From contig NZ_JHVM01000014.1 of NCBI RefSeq assembly GCF_000620145.1, positions 1 to 64,000 on the forward strand: DNA of 64,000 bases, in the 5' to 3' direction. This DNA comes from Deefgea rivuli DSM 18356. GTDB lineage: Bacteria; Pseudomonadota; Gammaproteobacteria; Burkholderiales; Chitinibacteraceae. The position numbers and the translations under genes were made by a program. The stretch's first letter is position 1. Each line of letters starts with the position of its first letter. The notes beneath the pieces were generated by a model. The model did not search any database. It had not been told where the DNA came from and worked only from the letters and a program-made list of their open reading frames with translations. This document shows, one piece after another, positions 1 to 9,007 of the stretch.

Positions 1-41
1 CGCCAGCGTTCAATCTGAGCCAGGATCAAACTCTTTCGTTT
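1..41 (-). rRNA. rrs: 16S ribosomal RNA, 5' end (partial)
   Basis: The reverse complement reads AGAGTTTGATCCTGGCTCAG followed by ATTGAACGCTGGCG, the universal 5' end of bacterial 16S rRNA. By alignment to the E. coli 5' end, the mature terminus falls near position 41. The gene runs leftward out of the window, so only about 41 bases are present. Confidence 0.97.
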
Positions 42-204
42 AATCTCTGTGCTAATTTGTACAACTTGGCTTACTTTTGAAATGGTTTTAACGCCATTCC
101 TACATCACTTCAAACCTGAAGAATTTACATTCAACAGATCATTTTGAGAGTGTAAGCACTTGTTTGACTGGCAAACCAAGCACTCACACTCATCGGCTGT
201 ATTT

Positions 205-216
205 TGTTAAAGATCA
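205..216 (-). promoter_or_regulatory. rRNA leader boxA antitermination site
   Basis: The reverse strand reads TGATCTTTAACA, one base away from the classical boxA TGCTCTTTAACA. It lies in the leader between the rRNA promoter (287-315) and the 16S start, where NusB/NusE-dependent antitermination signals are found in rrn operons. Confidence 0.8.
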
Positions 217-286
217 GTGGCTTAGACACCGAAACTCGCTGGAAAACTGCTTGTTTCGTTTGCTGTGTCAGCAGCAGAGAGGCCGA

Positions 287-315
287 AATATACGGCAGCC
301 CCGCAGGTGCGTCAA
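287..315 (-). promoter_or_regulatory. rRNA operon P1-type sigma70 promoter
   Basis: On the reverse strand a -35 TTGACG (310-315) and a -10 TATATT (287-292) are separated by exactly 17 bp. A GC-rich discriminator follows, as in stringently controlled rRNA promoters. The start point would be near 280, about 240 bases ahead of the 16S 5' end. The remaining bases between here and rlmJ (316-523) show nothing else I can support. Confidence 0.85.
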
Positions 316-523
316 CACCTGCGTGCAAATAAAATGGGGCTAGGTAGATAAGCGTTTGATTTACATAGAATATAAAATTAGCACTAAAGCAACGCGACTG
401 CTAAAACCGAAGCAAGCCCAATCAACATCGCCGCGATAAATCACCTTATATCTAATCAAAACTTAAGCAAAACGCTCGAACGCGTACAATTGCGCCATTC
501 AAGCCCTTTTTATATGTATATAT

Positions 524-1372
524 ATGCTCAGTTATCGCCACGCCTTTCACGCCGGCAATCATGCCGACGTACTCAAGCATTGCATCGAAGTGATGTTGCT
601 CGATTATATGAATCAGAAAGATAAACCTTGGTGGTATATCGATACGCATGCGGGAGCGGGTGTGTATTCGCTAACGCAAGGCTATGCAACCAAGAATGCC
701 GAGTTCGAAACTGGCATCGCGCGACTATGGCAGCGCACTGATTTACCTGCGCCGCTGCAACGCTATATTGATGTCGTTAAAGAGCTGAACGCGGGGAGCG
801 CACATTTGCAGCTGTATCCCGGCTCGCCGTATGTGGCGCAAGCTTTGCAACGTCGCGACGATAAATTGCGTTTATTTGAATTGCATCCGAGCGACAGTAA
901 ATTACTCACCGAGAATTTCCTCGATGCAGGCCGCGCAGCCAAAGTGGTGCAAGCCGATGGTTTTGCTAGCATCAAAAGCGTGTTACCGCCGCCGCCACGC
1001 CGCGCTTTGATGCTGATTGATCCGCCGTATGAAGAGAAGCATGATTATGTGCGCGTCGTTGAAACGCTGAAAGAAGCATTAGAGCGCTTCCCGACGGGCA
1101 CGTATGCCGTGTGGTATCCGCAATTGTCGCGTGAAGAAACGAAGCAACTGCCAGAGAAATTGAAAAAGCTTGGTGCAAAGAGCTGGGTACATGTGGCGCT
1201 CACCATTCATGCGCCGCGTGTTGATGGTTTTGGCATGCATGGCAGCGGGATGTTTATTTTAAATCCGCCGTGGACTTTGGCCAAAGAACTCAAAGAAATG
1301 ATGCCCTACTTGGTGCAACACTTAGGCATCGATAAAGGCGCTAAATATATACTGGAACAATTGGCGGCTTAA
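524..1372 (+). CDS. rlmJ: 23S rRNA (adenine(2030)-N6)-methyltransferase RlmJ
   Basis: Protein of 282 residues, the usual length for RlmJ (formerly YhiR), which methylates N6 of A2030 in 23S rRNA using S-adenosylmethionine. The N-terminus MLSYRHAFHAGNHADVLKH is the family signature. The THAGAGVYSL stretch near residue 41 is the SAM-binding loop, and a DPPY catalytic motif of N6-adenine methyltransferases begins at Asp166. It is a single gene facing away from the rRNA operon. Known in E. coli to be non-essential; cytoplasmic. Confidence 0.95.
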   Translation: MLSYRHAFHAGNHADVLKHCIEVMLLDYMNQKDKPWWYIDTHAGAGVYSLTQGYATKNAEFETGIARLWQRTDLPAPLQRYIDVVKELNAGSAHLQLYPGSPYVAQALQRRDDKLRLFELHPSDSKLLTENFLDAGRAAKVVQADGFASIKSVLPPPPRRALMLIDPPYEEKHDYVRVVETLKEALERFPTGTYAVWYPQLSREETKQLPEKLKKLGAKSWVHVALTIHAPRVDGFGMHGSGMFILNPPWTLAKELKEMMPYLVQHLGIDKGAKYILEQLAA

Positions 1373-1399
1373 GCGCCAGAGGATAGACAACATAATGGC

Positions 1400-1450
1400 T
1401 AGGTATAGACACCTAGCCATTATTGATTAAAGTCTACAAAGTAATACCTA
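1400..1450. repeat. 51-bp dispersed palindrome, copy 1
   Basis: Arms TAGGTAT and ATACCTA, 51 bases end to end. It lies between the convergent rlmJ and inositol-monophosphatase genes. Its last three bases are the TAG stop codon of the latter. Confidence 0.7.
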
Positions 1451-2248
1451 CTTATTCGCTTGTACCCACGCTTGCCACGCCGTATAGAGTGATGGCGTGC
1501 GTGCGGCGACGGCGCTGCGATGCCATGGGTTTTCTTGCCAATAGTCCTTGTGGAAAATCGAACCGACTTCCCCACCCGACTCCAGCAAAATCAACACCCC
1601 CGCAGCGTAATCCCAGAGTTTTTGCGCGCCGTGCAGCATCACATCAGTGCGCCCTGCCGCCAGCCAGCACCAATCAATCGTCGATGCGCCAAAGTTACGG
1701 TGGCTATGATACGGATTCACCGTCACAATCCGCGTCGCCAAATGGCCGGATAACCATTTGGTTTCGACCGATGCCATCGCATGTTTCAAGACTTTATCAT
1801 CACCCAAAAACGGCAGCCGCTCATGATTCAACCACGCGCCCTGCCCCGCTTCCGCCGCAAAACATTCGTCCAATACCGGAATATAGACCACGCCCAGCAC
1901 CGGGCGATGCGCACGAAATAAGGCAATCGATACGGCAAAGTAGGGCAAGCCATGCGCGAAATTACTCGTGCCATCGATCGGATCGACCACCCACAAACCA
2001 TCGGCGTGCTGTTCCCACAATGCCTCTTGCTCGGCCTGCGTCATTTCCTCGCCCAAAACTGGGCAGTCAACCAAGGTCGGCAACAAGCGCTGCAAGGCGA
2101 CTTGTGCGGCTAAATCGGCTTCGGTGAACAGGCTGCCATCATGCTTCACTTCCGCCACGACTTTTTTATAGCGCGGCATGATCTCGGTCGCGGCCACATT
2201 GCGGGCGATAGCGCATAAAGCTTGTAGGGTTTCGCTGGGTTGGGACAC
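1448..2248 (-). CDS. Inositol monophosphatase family protein (SuhB-like)
   Basis: Member of the Mg-dependent inositol-1-phosphatase/FIG superfamily. Motifs seen are the metal-binding GEE in the first half, the hallmark DPIDGTSNF in the centre, and a C-terminal WDYAAG-type segment. I chose the GTG at 2248 (protein starts VSQPSETL, 266 residues) because AGAGA lies just upstream and the length matches SuhB. An in-frame upstream extension to 2326 is open but looks non-coding. Function could be inositol phosphate dephosphorylation or the SuhB role in rRNA antitermination complexes; sequence alone does not separate these. The stop codon lies in a 51-bp repeat. Confidence 0.88.
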   Translation of the reverse strand: MSQPSETLQALCAIARNVAATEIMPRYKKVVAEVKHDGSLFTEADLAAQVALQRLLPTLVDCPVLGEEMTQAEQEALWEQHADGLWVVDPIDGTSNFAHGLPYFAVSIALFRAHRPVLGVVYIPVLDECFAAEAGQGAWLNHERLPFLGDDKVLKHAMASVETKWLSGHLATRIVTVNPYHSHRNFGASTIDWCWLAAGRTDVMLHGAQKLWDYAAGVLILLESGGEVGSIFHKDYWQENPWHRSAVAARTPSLYTAWQAWVQANK

Positions 2249-2377
2249 GATCAAATCTCTTTTGATGATTACAAACGACTTTACTGGGCTGTACTGCATA
2301 GCAACATTGTATCGGACTGAGTCCATCTCTGCTGCAAGGGATTTATCTTATTAAATCAATTCATTAGCTGCAATATC

Positions 2378-2412
2378 AAAAAAAGCCCGCACCAAAAAGG
2401 TACGGGCTTTTA
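2378..2412 (-). terminator. Rho-independent terminator after the phosphoketolase gene
   Basis: Stem of AAAAGCCCGTACC pairing with GGTGCGGGCTTTT (one mismatch) and a seven-base T run on the reverse strand. It lies 36 bases past the xfp stop. T runs on both sides make it likely to work in both directions. Confidence 0.88.
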
Positions 2413-2447
2413 TCATTCAGCACTCGCCCATTACTGGGCAATCGCGC

Positions 2448-4844
2448 TTAGTATGTCCATTTCCAGTTTTTCACTTCATCCATATCATCGCCGAATTCTG
2501 CGATGTATTCAGCATGCTCAACCAATTTACCAACCAGTTTTTGACGAACATGAGCACCAATTTTTTGCAATTTAGGTACACGATCAATCACATCGATGGC
2601 CAAGTTGAAACGATCCAACTGATTCACCACAACCATATCGAACGGAGTCGAAGTAGAACCTTCTTCGATGTAACCACGAGCATGGATGTTGGCGTGGCCG
2701 TTACGACGGTAAGTTAAGCGATGGATCAACCATGGGTAACCGTGGAAGGCAAACATCACTGGTTTGTCTGTCGTGAAGACTGAATCAAATTCACGATCCG
2801 ACAAGCCGTGTGGATGCTCTTCTTCTGGTTGCAAGGTCATCAAATCGCAGACGTTAACGAAACGGATTTTCAAGTCTGGGAAGTGCTGGCGTAGCAAATC
2901 AGTTGCCGCCAAGGCTTCCATCGTTGGAATTTCACCCGCACACGCCATCACTACATCTGGCTCGCCGCCTTGGTCGTTCGATGCCCAGTCCCAGATACCC
3001 AAACCCGTTGTAGCGTGTTTAATCGCTTGTTCCATCGTTAGATATTGCAATGCAGGTTGTTTACCCGCAACGATCACGTTCACATAGTGGCGTGAGCGCA
3101 ATACATGATCAGTCACTGACAACAAGGTGTTCGCATCTGCTGGCAAGTACACACGAATCACTTCAGCTTTCTTGTTGATCACGTGATCCAAGAAACCTGG
3201 ATCTTGATGCGAGAAACCGTTGTGGTCTTGACGCCAAACGTGTGAAGTCAACAAGTAGTTCAATGACGGAATTGGTTTGCGCCAGTTGATGTGTTTCGTT
3301 GTTTTCAACCATTTTGCGTGTTGGTTAAACATCGAATCGATCACGTGGATAAACGCTTCGTAGCAGCTAAAGAAGCCGTGACGACCGGTCAAGTTGTACG
3401 CTTCGAGCCAACCTTGGCAAGTGTGCTCCGACAAGATTTCCATAACACGGCCATCTTGTTGCAAGAAGTCATTGGTTTTGTCTTCTTCGAAGAAGTTCGC
3501 CATCCATGCTTTGCCTGATACTTCAAACACATCGTTCCAACGATTCGATGCAGTTTCATCTGGGCCAAAGATACGGAAGTTTTTCTCAGCTTCGTTTTCT
3601 TTCATCACGTCGCGTAGGAATTTACCCATGACGCGCGTCATTTCTGCATTTTCAGTACCTGGTTTCGCAAATTTAACTTCATATTTACGGAAGTCAGGCA
3701 TTTTCAGGTCTTTACTCATCTGACCATGCACGACTGGGTTAGAACCAAAGCGTTTAATGCCTTTTGGTGCCAAATCAACGATATCTTGTTTTACTGAACC
3801 ATCGTCGTTGAACAAGGTTTCAACTTGGTACGAGCGCATCCAGTTTTCCAAGTTGATCACATTTTCTGCATCGATATCAGAGAATGGAACTTGGTGGCTG
3901 CGCCAGTAGTCTTCTACTTTTTTGCCTTTAATTTCTTTCGGGCCAGTCCAGCCTTTTGGCGTGCGCATCACAATCATTGGCCAGCGTGGGCGAACAATCG
4001 GTTGGCCTGCAGCCACTTCAGCTTCAGCTTTTGCACGAATCGCAGCAAATTTATCCATACACAAGTCCATCGCCGCAGCCATGTCTTGGTGAATTTGGTC
4101 GAATGTTTCGAGCTTGTCGTTGAAGGTTTCTTGTTTCAATTCAACGAAAATTGGCTCGTAGCCGTAACCTTTAAATAGGTTAGTCACTTCTTCTTTATCC
4201 ATACGGGCAAGAAGTGTTGGATTGGCAATTTTGTAGCCGTTCAAATGCAAGATCGGTAATACGAAACCGTCATTGATCGGATGTGCATATTTAGTTGAGT
4301 GCCAAGACGCTGCCAACGGGCCAGTTTCAGCTTCACCATCACCCACCACTGCGATCACAACTTGATCTGGATTATCCAGCGCTGCGCCGTAAGCGTGTGA
4401 AACGCTATAACCCAATTCGCCACCTTCGTGCATAGAACCTGGGGTTTCTGGTGCTACGTGCGATGGTATGCCGCGTGGGAAAGAGAATTGTTTAAACAAG
4501 CGTTGCATACCGGCTTCAGTACGGTCAATCGCTGGGAAGAATTCTTCATACGAACCTTCGAGCCAAGTGTTTGCAACGAAACCAGGGCCGCCATGACCAG
4601 GGCCAGTGATGTAAATCATCGATACATCGCGCTCAACAATCACACGGTTGGCGTGAACAAAAATGAAGTTCAAACCCGGAGTCGTGCCCCAGTGACCCAA
4701 CAGACGTGGCTTGATGTGCTCACGTTTCAATGGTTGTTTCAACATTGGGTTGTCAAGCAAATAAATCTGACCTACAGACAGGTAATTCGCTGCCTGGAAG
4801 TAACGATGCATTTTACCAATTTGTTCTTTTGATAGTTGAGCCAC
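2448..4844 (-). CDS. xfp: Phosphoketolase (xylulose-5-P / fructose-6-P)
   Basis: Thiamine-diphosphate enzyme of 798 residues, full length for the XFP family. It splits xylulose-5-phosphate or fructose-6-phosphate with phosphate to acetyl-phosphate plus glyceraldehyde-3-P or erythrose-4-P. Motifs: [11 protein letters not shown] near residue 50, GPGHGGPG near 82, and the ThDP/metal stretch [18 protein letters not shown] near 168. The acetyl-phosphate it yields can be converted to acetyl-CoA by the Pta encoded at 18480. It stands alone with its own terminator. Upstream is a well-placed FNR-type site (4946-4959), suggesting induction at low oxygen. Confidence 0.96.
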   Translation of the reverse strand: MAQLSKEQIGKMHRYFQAANYLSVGQIYLLDNPMLKQPLKREHIKPRLLGHWGTTPGLNFIFVHANRVIVERDVSMIYITGPGHGGPGFVANTWLEGSYEEFFPAIDRTEAGMQRLFKQFSFPRGIPSHVAPETPGSMHEGGELGYSVSHAYGAALDNPDQVVIAVVGDGEAETGPLAASWHSTKYAHPINDGFVLPILHLNGYKIANPTLLARMDKEEVTNLFKGYGYEPIFVELKQETFNDKLETFDQIHQDMAAAMDLCMDKFAAIRAKAEAEVAAGQPIVRPRWPMIVMRTPKGWTGPKEIKGKKVEDYWRSHQVPFSDIDAENVINLENWMRSYQVETLFNDDGSVKQDIVDLAPKGIKRFGSNPVVHGQMSKDLKMPDFRKYEVKFAKPGTENAEMTRVMGKFLRDVMKENEAEKNFRIFGPDETASNRWNDVFEVSGKAWMANFFEEDKTNDFLQQDGRVMEILSEHTCQGWLEAYNLTGRHGFFSCYEAFIHVIDSMFNQHAKWLKTTKHINWRKPIPSLNYLLTSHVWRQDHNGFSHQDPGFLDHVINKKAEVIRVYLPADANTLLSVTDHVLRSRHYVNVIVAGKQPALQYLTMEQAIKHATTGLGIWDWASNDQGGEPDVVMACAGEIPTMEALAATDLLRQHFPDLKIRFVNVCDLMTLQPEEEHPHGLSDREFDSVFTTDKPVMFAFHGYPWLIHRLTYRRNGHANIHARGYIEEGSTSTPFDMVVVNQLDRFNLAIDVIDRVPKLQKIGAHVRQKLVGKLVEHAEYIAEFGDDMDEVKNWKWTY

Positions 4845-4918
4845 GGTTAAACCTCTTCGGGGTTGTGATAGTGTAATTGCTCGGTGATTGCTACTGAGGA
4901 AATCACCTTATGTGATGC

Positions 4919-4959
4919 AGTATACGGAGACCCTACAGTTGCCTACTGATACAAATCAA
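4919..4959 (-). promoter_or_regulatory. Predicted FNR/ANR-dependent promoter of xfp
   Basis: Reverse strand: TTGATTTGTATCAG (4946-4959) matches 9 of 10 specified bases of the FNR consensus TTGAT-N4-ATCAA. A -10 TATACT (4919-4924) lies 21 bp downstream, which centres the site about 41 bp upstream of the expected start. This is the class II activator position. No good -35 hexamer is present, as expected for an activator-dependent promoter. Confidence 0.6.
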
Positions 4960-5281
4960 AGTTGCGGCAAGACATGAATATTTCGGCTATTGCTATTTGA
5001 TGCAAAACAAAAACAGCCCAACATCACCGCCGATCAACCAGTGAAGCAAAGCCAACACAGGAAATAATAACATTAGAAGTAAAACATGCCAGTGACAAAT
5101 ACAGAGCAAAACACTTTATAAATTACATTGACTTTATGTAGATTGAAATAATCAAATCACGTCATTTTCAAGCCACTCTTTCAACGCAGCACCACGCCAC
5201 TGCAACGCCAAGAAGCCAGCTCATCCACAACGCCTCCGAAATACTCATCAGCGATTTTACGATGCAAACTGTGGGCGAAAA
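4960..5281. other. Intergenic stretch without recognisable gene
   Basis: About 320 bases between the xfp promoter and the terminator of the antiporter gene. The base composition is AT-rich. I see no ORF with family similarity, no RNA gene and no repeat copy. Confidence 0.6.
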
Positions 5282-5304
5282 AAAAGGCCAGCAATGCTGG
5301 CCTT
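5282..5304 (-). terminator. Terminator after the NhaD-like antiporter gene
   Basis: Perfect 10-bp stem AAAGGCCAGC / GCTGGCCTTT with a 3-base loop. On the reverse strand it is followed by further T residues (5278-5284 are A on the plus strand). Confidence 0.8.
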
Positions 5305-5324
5305 TCCATCAAGCAATTCAACAA

Positions 5325-6716
5325 TCAAAAGAACACGAATGTCATCAAGATAAACACCGGCAACAGGCAAACGCACGACCACGCCATATAACCGAAGAAG
5401 CTTGGCATTTTCACACCCCGATCTTCAGCCACCGCTTTCACCATAAAGTTCGGTGCATTCCCGATATAGCTCAGCGCCCCCATAAAGACCGCACCGACTG
5501 AAATCGCCAATAAGGTCGATGCCATCGGCCCCATCATCATTTCAGCATCGCCGTGCGCCAGATTGAAGAACACCAGATACGTTGGTGCATTATCCAAGAA
5601 GGCCGACAAAATCCCGGTCATCCAGAAATACATATAGTTAATTGGCGCGCCATCGGCCGTGCTCACCATTTTGACTAAATCGGCCATTTCACCCGCTGAG
5701 CCCGCGCGCAGAATCGCAATCGCTGGCGCCATCGCAATAAAGATCGCGGCAAACAGCTTGGCGACTTCTAAAATCGGCCCCCAATTGAAATCATTACCAG
5801 CGCGCACTTGTTTTGGCGTGAGTTTCAAAGAAATCAGCGCAATCACCACCAACAACACATCACGCATTAAATCTTGCAGCGCCAATTCTGTACCTAGCAC
5901 ATGCCAAGCAATCCCCGGCTTCCACACGCCCGACATCACCACGCAGCCGACAATCGCCGCGATCAATGCAAAATTCCACAGACCAAAAAATTGCAATTTG
6001 CTGTCAGGGGTTTTATCCACCGGCAATATGCCTTCTTTCTTATAGAAGTAACTATCAATCGCGTAAAACATCACCAGCAAAATACTCGCGGCAAACGCCA
6101 CCGGTGCCAGCATATGCTCGACCGTCCACAAGAAATCGATGCCTTTCAAAAAGCCCAAGAACAGTGGTGGATCACCCAATGGCGTTAAACCGCCGCCGAT
6201 ATTGGCAACCAAGAAAATAAAAAACACCACCACATGCACATTATGTTGACGATTGTCGTTGGCTCTCAGCAGCGGGCGGATCAGCAACATCGCCGCGCCC
6301 GTCGTCCCCATCAGCGATGCAATCACCGTACCGAATGCCAAAATACCGGTATTCAGTGCAGGCGAACCGTGCAAATTACCGCGCACCAAAATCCCACCCG
6401 ACACCGTATACAGCGCGAATAAAATCAAAATAAACGGGACATATTCATCCAAAATTGCGTGCGCCACAATTCCACTCGCTGGTGCGACGCCATACACAGC
6501 AATAAACGGCAGCAAAAATGCCGCCGCCCAAAACGCCGAAATTTTGCCGAAATGATGATGCCAAAATCCCGGCGCAAAAATAGGAAATAGCGCAATCGAC
6601 AACAACAAACCCGCAAACGGCGCAGCCCATAGCAAAGAGAGCTGCGCGCCATCAAAATCTGCCGCCATCGCCAATCCCGGCACCGCAGCGAGCAGCCAGA
6701 GTAATTTTTTAATCAT
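5325..6716 (-). CDS. Sodium:proton antiporter, NhaD / CitM-ArsB superfamily
   Basis: Inner-membrane protein of about 463 residues with a hydrophobic N-terminus ending in AMAADF (possible signal sequence) and roughly 12 transmembrane segments. Family motifs of the ion-transporter superfamily are visible: MGTTGAAMLLIRPLL near residue 140, NIGGGLTPLGDPPLFLG near 175, and FLDNAPTYLVFFN and SYIGNAPNFMVK in the C-terminal half. NhaD proteins exchange Na+ or Li+ for H+ and function at alkaline pH. I took ATG 6716 rather than the in-frame TTG at 6728. The exact substrate cannot be fixed from sequence. Confidence 0.82.
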   Translation of the reverse strand: MIKKLLWLLAAVPGLAMAADFDGAQLSLLWAAPFAGLLLSIALFPIFAPGFWHHHFGKISAFWAAAFLLPFIAVYGVAPASGIVAHAILDEYVPFILILFALYTVSGGILVRGNLHGSPALNTGILAFGTVIASLMGTTGAAMLLIRPLLRANDNRQHNVHVVVFFIFLVANIGGGLTPLGDPPLFLGFLKGIDFLWTVEHMLAPVAFAASILLVMFYAIDSYFYKKEGILPVDKTPDSKLQFFGLWNFALIAAIVGCVVMSGVWKPGIAWHVLGTELALQDLMRDVLLVVIALISLKLTPKQVRAGNDFNWGPILEVAKLFAAIFIAMAPAIAILRAGSAGEMADLVKMVSTADGAPINYMYFWMTGILSAFLDNAPTYLVFFNLAHGDAEMMMGPMASTLLAISVGAVFMGALSYIGNAPNFMVKAVAEDRGVKMPSFFGYMAWSCVCLLPVFILMTFVFF

Positions 6717-6745
6717 CAGAGCACTCAATTAAACTCGGTTTATAC

Positions 6746-6796
6746 GATGTATATGCCCGTAAACATTATTAAATAATGCCTGCGATCACATACCCT
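6746..6796. repeat. 51-bp dispersed palindrome, copy 2 (hybrid arms)
   Basis: Left arm GATGTAT, right arm ATACCCT: one arm from each subfamily. The right end reaches the last base of the gloA stop codon at 6796. It separates gloA from the antiporter gene. Confidence 0.7.
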
Positions 6797-7176
6797 TAAG
6801 GCTGGATAAATTCAATTTTATAACCGTCTGGATCTTCCACAAAAGCAATCACGGTCGTGCCATGCTGCATCGGCCCTGGTTCACGCACTACTTTACCGCC
6901 TTTAGCGCGCACTGCCTCGCACGTTGCGACAATATCATCCGTCTCTATCGCCAAATGCCCAAACGCGGTACCGATTTCGTACGCCTTGGTATCCCAGTTA
7001 TGCGTTAACTCGATCACGGTCTGATTGGCCTCTTCGCCATAACCCACAAATGCCAAAGTGAAGCGACCGGCAGGGTAATCCTGCTGACGCAATAAGCGCA
7101 TTCTCAACACATCACAATAAAAAGCCAGTGATCGTTCTAAATCCACTACGCGCAACATCGTATGTAATAAACGCAC
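6796..7176 (-). CDS. gloA: Lactoylglutathione lyase (glyoxalase I)
   Basis: 126 residues of the vicinal-oxygen-chelate fold. It converts the methylglyoxal-glutathione hemithioacetal to S-lactoylglutathione. N-terminal MRLLHTMLRVVDLERSLAFY is diagnostic of GloA. Metal ligands expected in the family are present: His5, Glu56 in VIELTHNW, His74 in GHLAIETDD and Glu122 in YKIEFIQP. Start is GTG at 7176, preceded by GGGAGAG. Short form typical of Ni-dependent bacterial enzymes. Confidence 0.95.
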   Translation of the reverse strand: MRLLHTMLRVVDLERSLAFYCDVLRMRLLRQQDYPAGRFTLAFVGYGEEANQTVIELTHNWDTKAYEIGTAFGHLAIETDDIVATCEAVRAKGGKVVREPGPMQHGTTVIAFVEDPDGYKIEFIQP

Positions 7177-7280
7177 TTCGCTCTCCCTAAATTAAAAGAT
7201 AAACACATTGTACGCGATGGCCGTTTCGCAATGCAGTGTCATATTACGGTCACTATTTTGAACTTTTTTACGAAAAAGGG

Positions 7281-7308
7281 TTGACGATTATTTCAAACCC
7301 ACTATAAT
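7281..7308 (+). promoter_or_regulatory. tRNA operon promoter
   Basis: -35 TTGACG (7281-7286) and a perfect -10 TATAAT (7303-7308) with 16-bp spacing. The -10 ends 24 bases ahead of the first tRNA-Lys. Confidence 0.85.
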
Positions 7309-7332
7309 CGCTGTCTCTGAACGAAGCAGTTC

Positions 7333-7408
7333 GGGTCGTTAGCTCAGTTGGTAGAGCAGTGGACTTTTAATCCATTTGTCGCAGGTTCGAATCCCGCACG
7401 ACCCACCA
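7333..7408 (+). tRNA. tRNA-Lys (anticodon TTT), copy 1
   Basis: 76 bases including encoded CCA. Acceptor arms GGGTCGT and ACGACCC pair, the D-arm AGCTCAGTTGGTAGAGC is standard, the anticodon loop is CTTTTAA with anticodon TTT, and the T-arm carries GGTTCGAATCC. Confidence 0.97.
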
Positions 7409-7419
7409 CTCCCTTGCGA

Positions 7420-7495
7420 GGGCTGTTAGCTCAGCTGGTAGAGCAGCGGACTCTTAATCCGTAGGTCGGCGGTTCGAACCCGCCACAGCCCACCA
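7420..7495 (+). tRNA. tRNA-Lys (anticodon CTT)
   Basis: 76 bases including encoded CCA. Acceptor arms GGGCTGT and ACAGCCC pair. The anticodon loop CTCTTAA gives anticodon CTT, reading AAG codons. It begins 11 bases after the first tRNA-Lys. Confidence 0.96.
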
Positions 7496-7519
7496 GTAAT
7501 AAGTAGTACCCCACTCGTT

Positions 7520-7592
7520 GGGTCGTTAGCTCAGTTGGTAGAGCAGTGGACTTTTAATCCATTTGTCGCAGGTTCGAATCCCGCACGACCCA
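7520..7592 (+). tRNA. tRNA-Lys (anticodon TTT), copy 2, no encoded CCA
   Basis: The 73-base body is identical to copy 1, but the discriminator A is followed by CAC instead of CCA. The 3' end would have to be added by tRNA nucleotidyltransferase. Last gene of the array, just ahead of the terminator. Confidence 0.95.
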
Positions 7593-7608
7593 CACCCAAT
7601 ACCAAATC

Positions 7609-7638
7609 AAAAAGCCCAGCTGAAAAGTTGGGCTTTTT
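7609..7638 (+). terminator. Terminator of the tRNA-Lys operon
   Basis: Stem AAAAAGCCCAGCT / AGTTGGGCTTTTT (one G-T pair) with a short AAA-type loop and a T run. It lies 17 bases after the third tRNA. Confidence 0.88.
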
Positions 7639-7683
7639 GCATTGCGGCAACTTCATCGCTGACTGTCAATCAGCGACACCATC

Positions 7684-8499
7684 TCATTGCAAAGCTGGCA
7701 CCGCTTGCGCTGGCACCACATACGCTCGACTACCTTTGGTTTGTAATTGCAGAAAACTCACAATCGAATCGACGGTAATCGTATCTATCTTCCCGCTCAT
7801 GCGCCTATCAGTGGGATGATCATCAAACGCAATATTCGCGCGGAACATGCGCCCGCCAAGGCGTTTGAGCGTATTGATTTTTAATTCCGTCGGCTGATAA
7901 TTCATCAACTTCAACCATTGCTGCGCTTGTTCGCGATTTTTGATTTCCAGATCGCGGCTCATCGCCGAAGCCAAACCTTCAAGCACCCACTGATTTGAAT
8001 TTTGATATTCAGTTGAAAATGGATAGGCCAACATATTGTAGCGTTCACCCCGCATTTTTTGCATTTTGGCAGGATCAGACAGCCATGCGTACAGTTTGGC
8101 CTGCACTTCAGGCGGCGGCACAATGATCAACGCATCATAAGAAAACGGATCGTCCATAAAGAAATTGCCCAAACCTTCAGTCCATAAATCCGATTGCGCC
8201 GTGCCACATTGATTGAGCAAATGTTTAACACGCCATTGCTCCGCTTGCGATGGATCACGCCAAACAAAACCAATGTGAGAAAATTTAAGGCGATACTCGG
8301 ATAAGTCTTGCCCCACCCGTGCGATCAAAGCCACCTGCGGCTTGAGTTTATCCAGCTCTAATTGATTGGCATACGCCGCCGACATCGCTTGGCGGAACAC
8401 TTCCGTTTTCGGCGCTTCGTCTTTACACGGGCGCCCTGCCCAAGTCGGGAGCATCGTACAGCTTAAGATTGTCGCCAAAGTCAGATGAATCAATCGCAT
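7684..8499 (-). CDS. DUF2145 domain exported protein
   Basis: 271 residues with a signal peptide (positively charged start, hydrophobic core, cleavage near TWA-GRP around residue 22). The mature region begins GRPCKDEAP. Inner features are HIGFVWRD near residue 97, PFSYDALIIVPP near 140 and YPFSTEYQNSNQWVLEGLAS near 178, which I recognise as DUF2145. The Cys-His-Asn pattern resembles papain-like or NlpC/P60-like hydrolases, but catalysis is unproven. RBS GGGGC precedes the ATG. A second exported protein (8561-9007) lies 61 bases upstream on the same strand and is probably co-transcribed. Confidence 0.75.
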   Translation of the reverse strand: MRLIHLTLATILSCTMLPTWAGRPCKDEAPKTEVFRQAMSAAYANQLELDKLKPQVALIARVGQDLSEYRLKFSHIGFVWRDPSQAEQWRVKHLLNQCGTAQSDLWTEGLGNFFMDDPFSYDALIIVPPPEVQAKLYAWLSDPAKMQKMRGERYNMLAYPFSTEYQNSNQWVLEGLASAMSRDLEIKNREQAQQWLKLMNYQPTELKINTLKRLGGRMFRANIAFDDHPTDRRMSGKIDTITVDSIVSFLQLQTKGSRAYVVPAQAVPALQ

Positions 8500-8560
8500 T
8501 GTTGCCCCTTATTTAAGTACCTACATGCGCTACACAGCTCAGACACCGTCTGCTAAAAAA

Positions 8561-9007
8561 CTATTTGGCGGTCACACGAGATTGGTGCAGTAACGCCATA
8601 CCGATTTCATTCGGGATAAATGCCAATAATTTACCCGAAGCCACTAAAGCGTAGCCCGTGCTCTCCGCGACGGCCTTGACCGAAGTGCCCACTGTTAAGC
8701 CCACTTCTTTTAACATCACTTCGCTGACCTTAATCATATAGCGGCTGCCATCACTGGCTTTTTCTAACGTCACTGCGCTCACTTCGCCGCCCATCTGACT
8801 CATGCCGACCACGGTCAAGCCCACACCCATTCCCAACGCAGCCGATGCTTCGATTGGCTTGCCACTCAATGATAAGAGCGGCGACATCACCACCGATGCA
8901 AGACCACTTTGGAAAATTTCACTGCCTTCATTACGCGCTTGCACAGGGCTGCAAAGTAAAGTTGCCGTTGCGACAAATGCGCTTAAGCCAAAACGAATCG
9001 ACCTCAT
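8561..9007 (-). CDS. Small exported hypothetical protein
   Basis: 148 residues. A clear signal peptide with cleavage near SPVQA-RNE at residue 24. The mature part is small-residue rich, with a glycine/alanine hydrophobic stretch around residues 55-75 that could insert in or lie on a membrane, then a mixed alpha/beta-looking tail. I do not recognise the family. AGGAG precedes the ATG. It lies directly ahead of the DUF2145 gene on the same strand, so the pair probably acts together in the envelope. Confidence 0.7.
   Translation of the reverse strand: MRSIRFGLSAFVATATLLCSPVQARNEGSEIFQSGLASVVMSPLLSLSGKPIEASAALGMGVGLTVVGMSQMGGEVSAVTLEKASDGSRYMIKVSEVMLKEVGLTVGTSVKAVAESTGYALVASGKLLAFIPNEIGMALLHQSRVTAK

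Noticed and set aside
1423-2127. Forward ORF of 234 codons opposite the inositol-monophosphatase gene
   Set aside because: It is antisense to a gene with clear family motifs and has low-complexity Pro/Arg/Ser composition.
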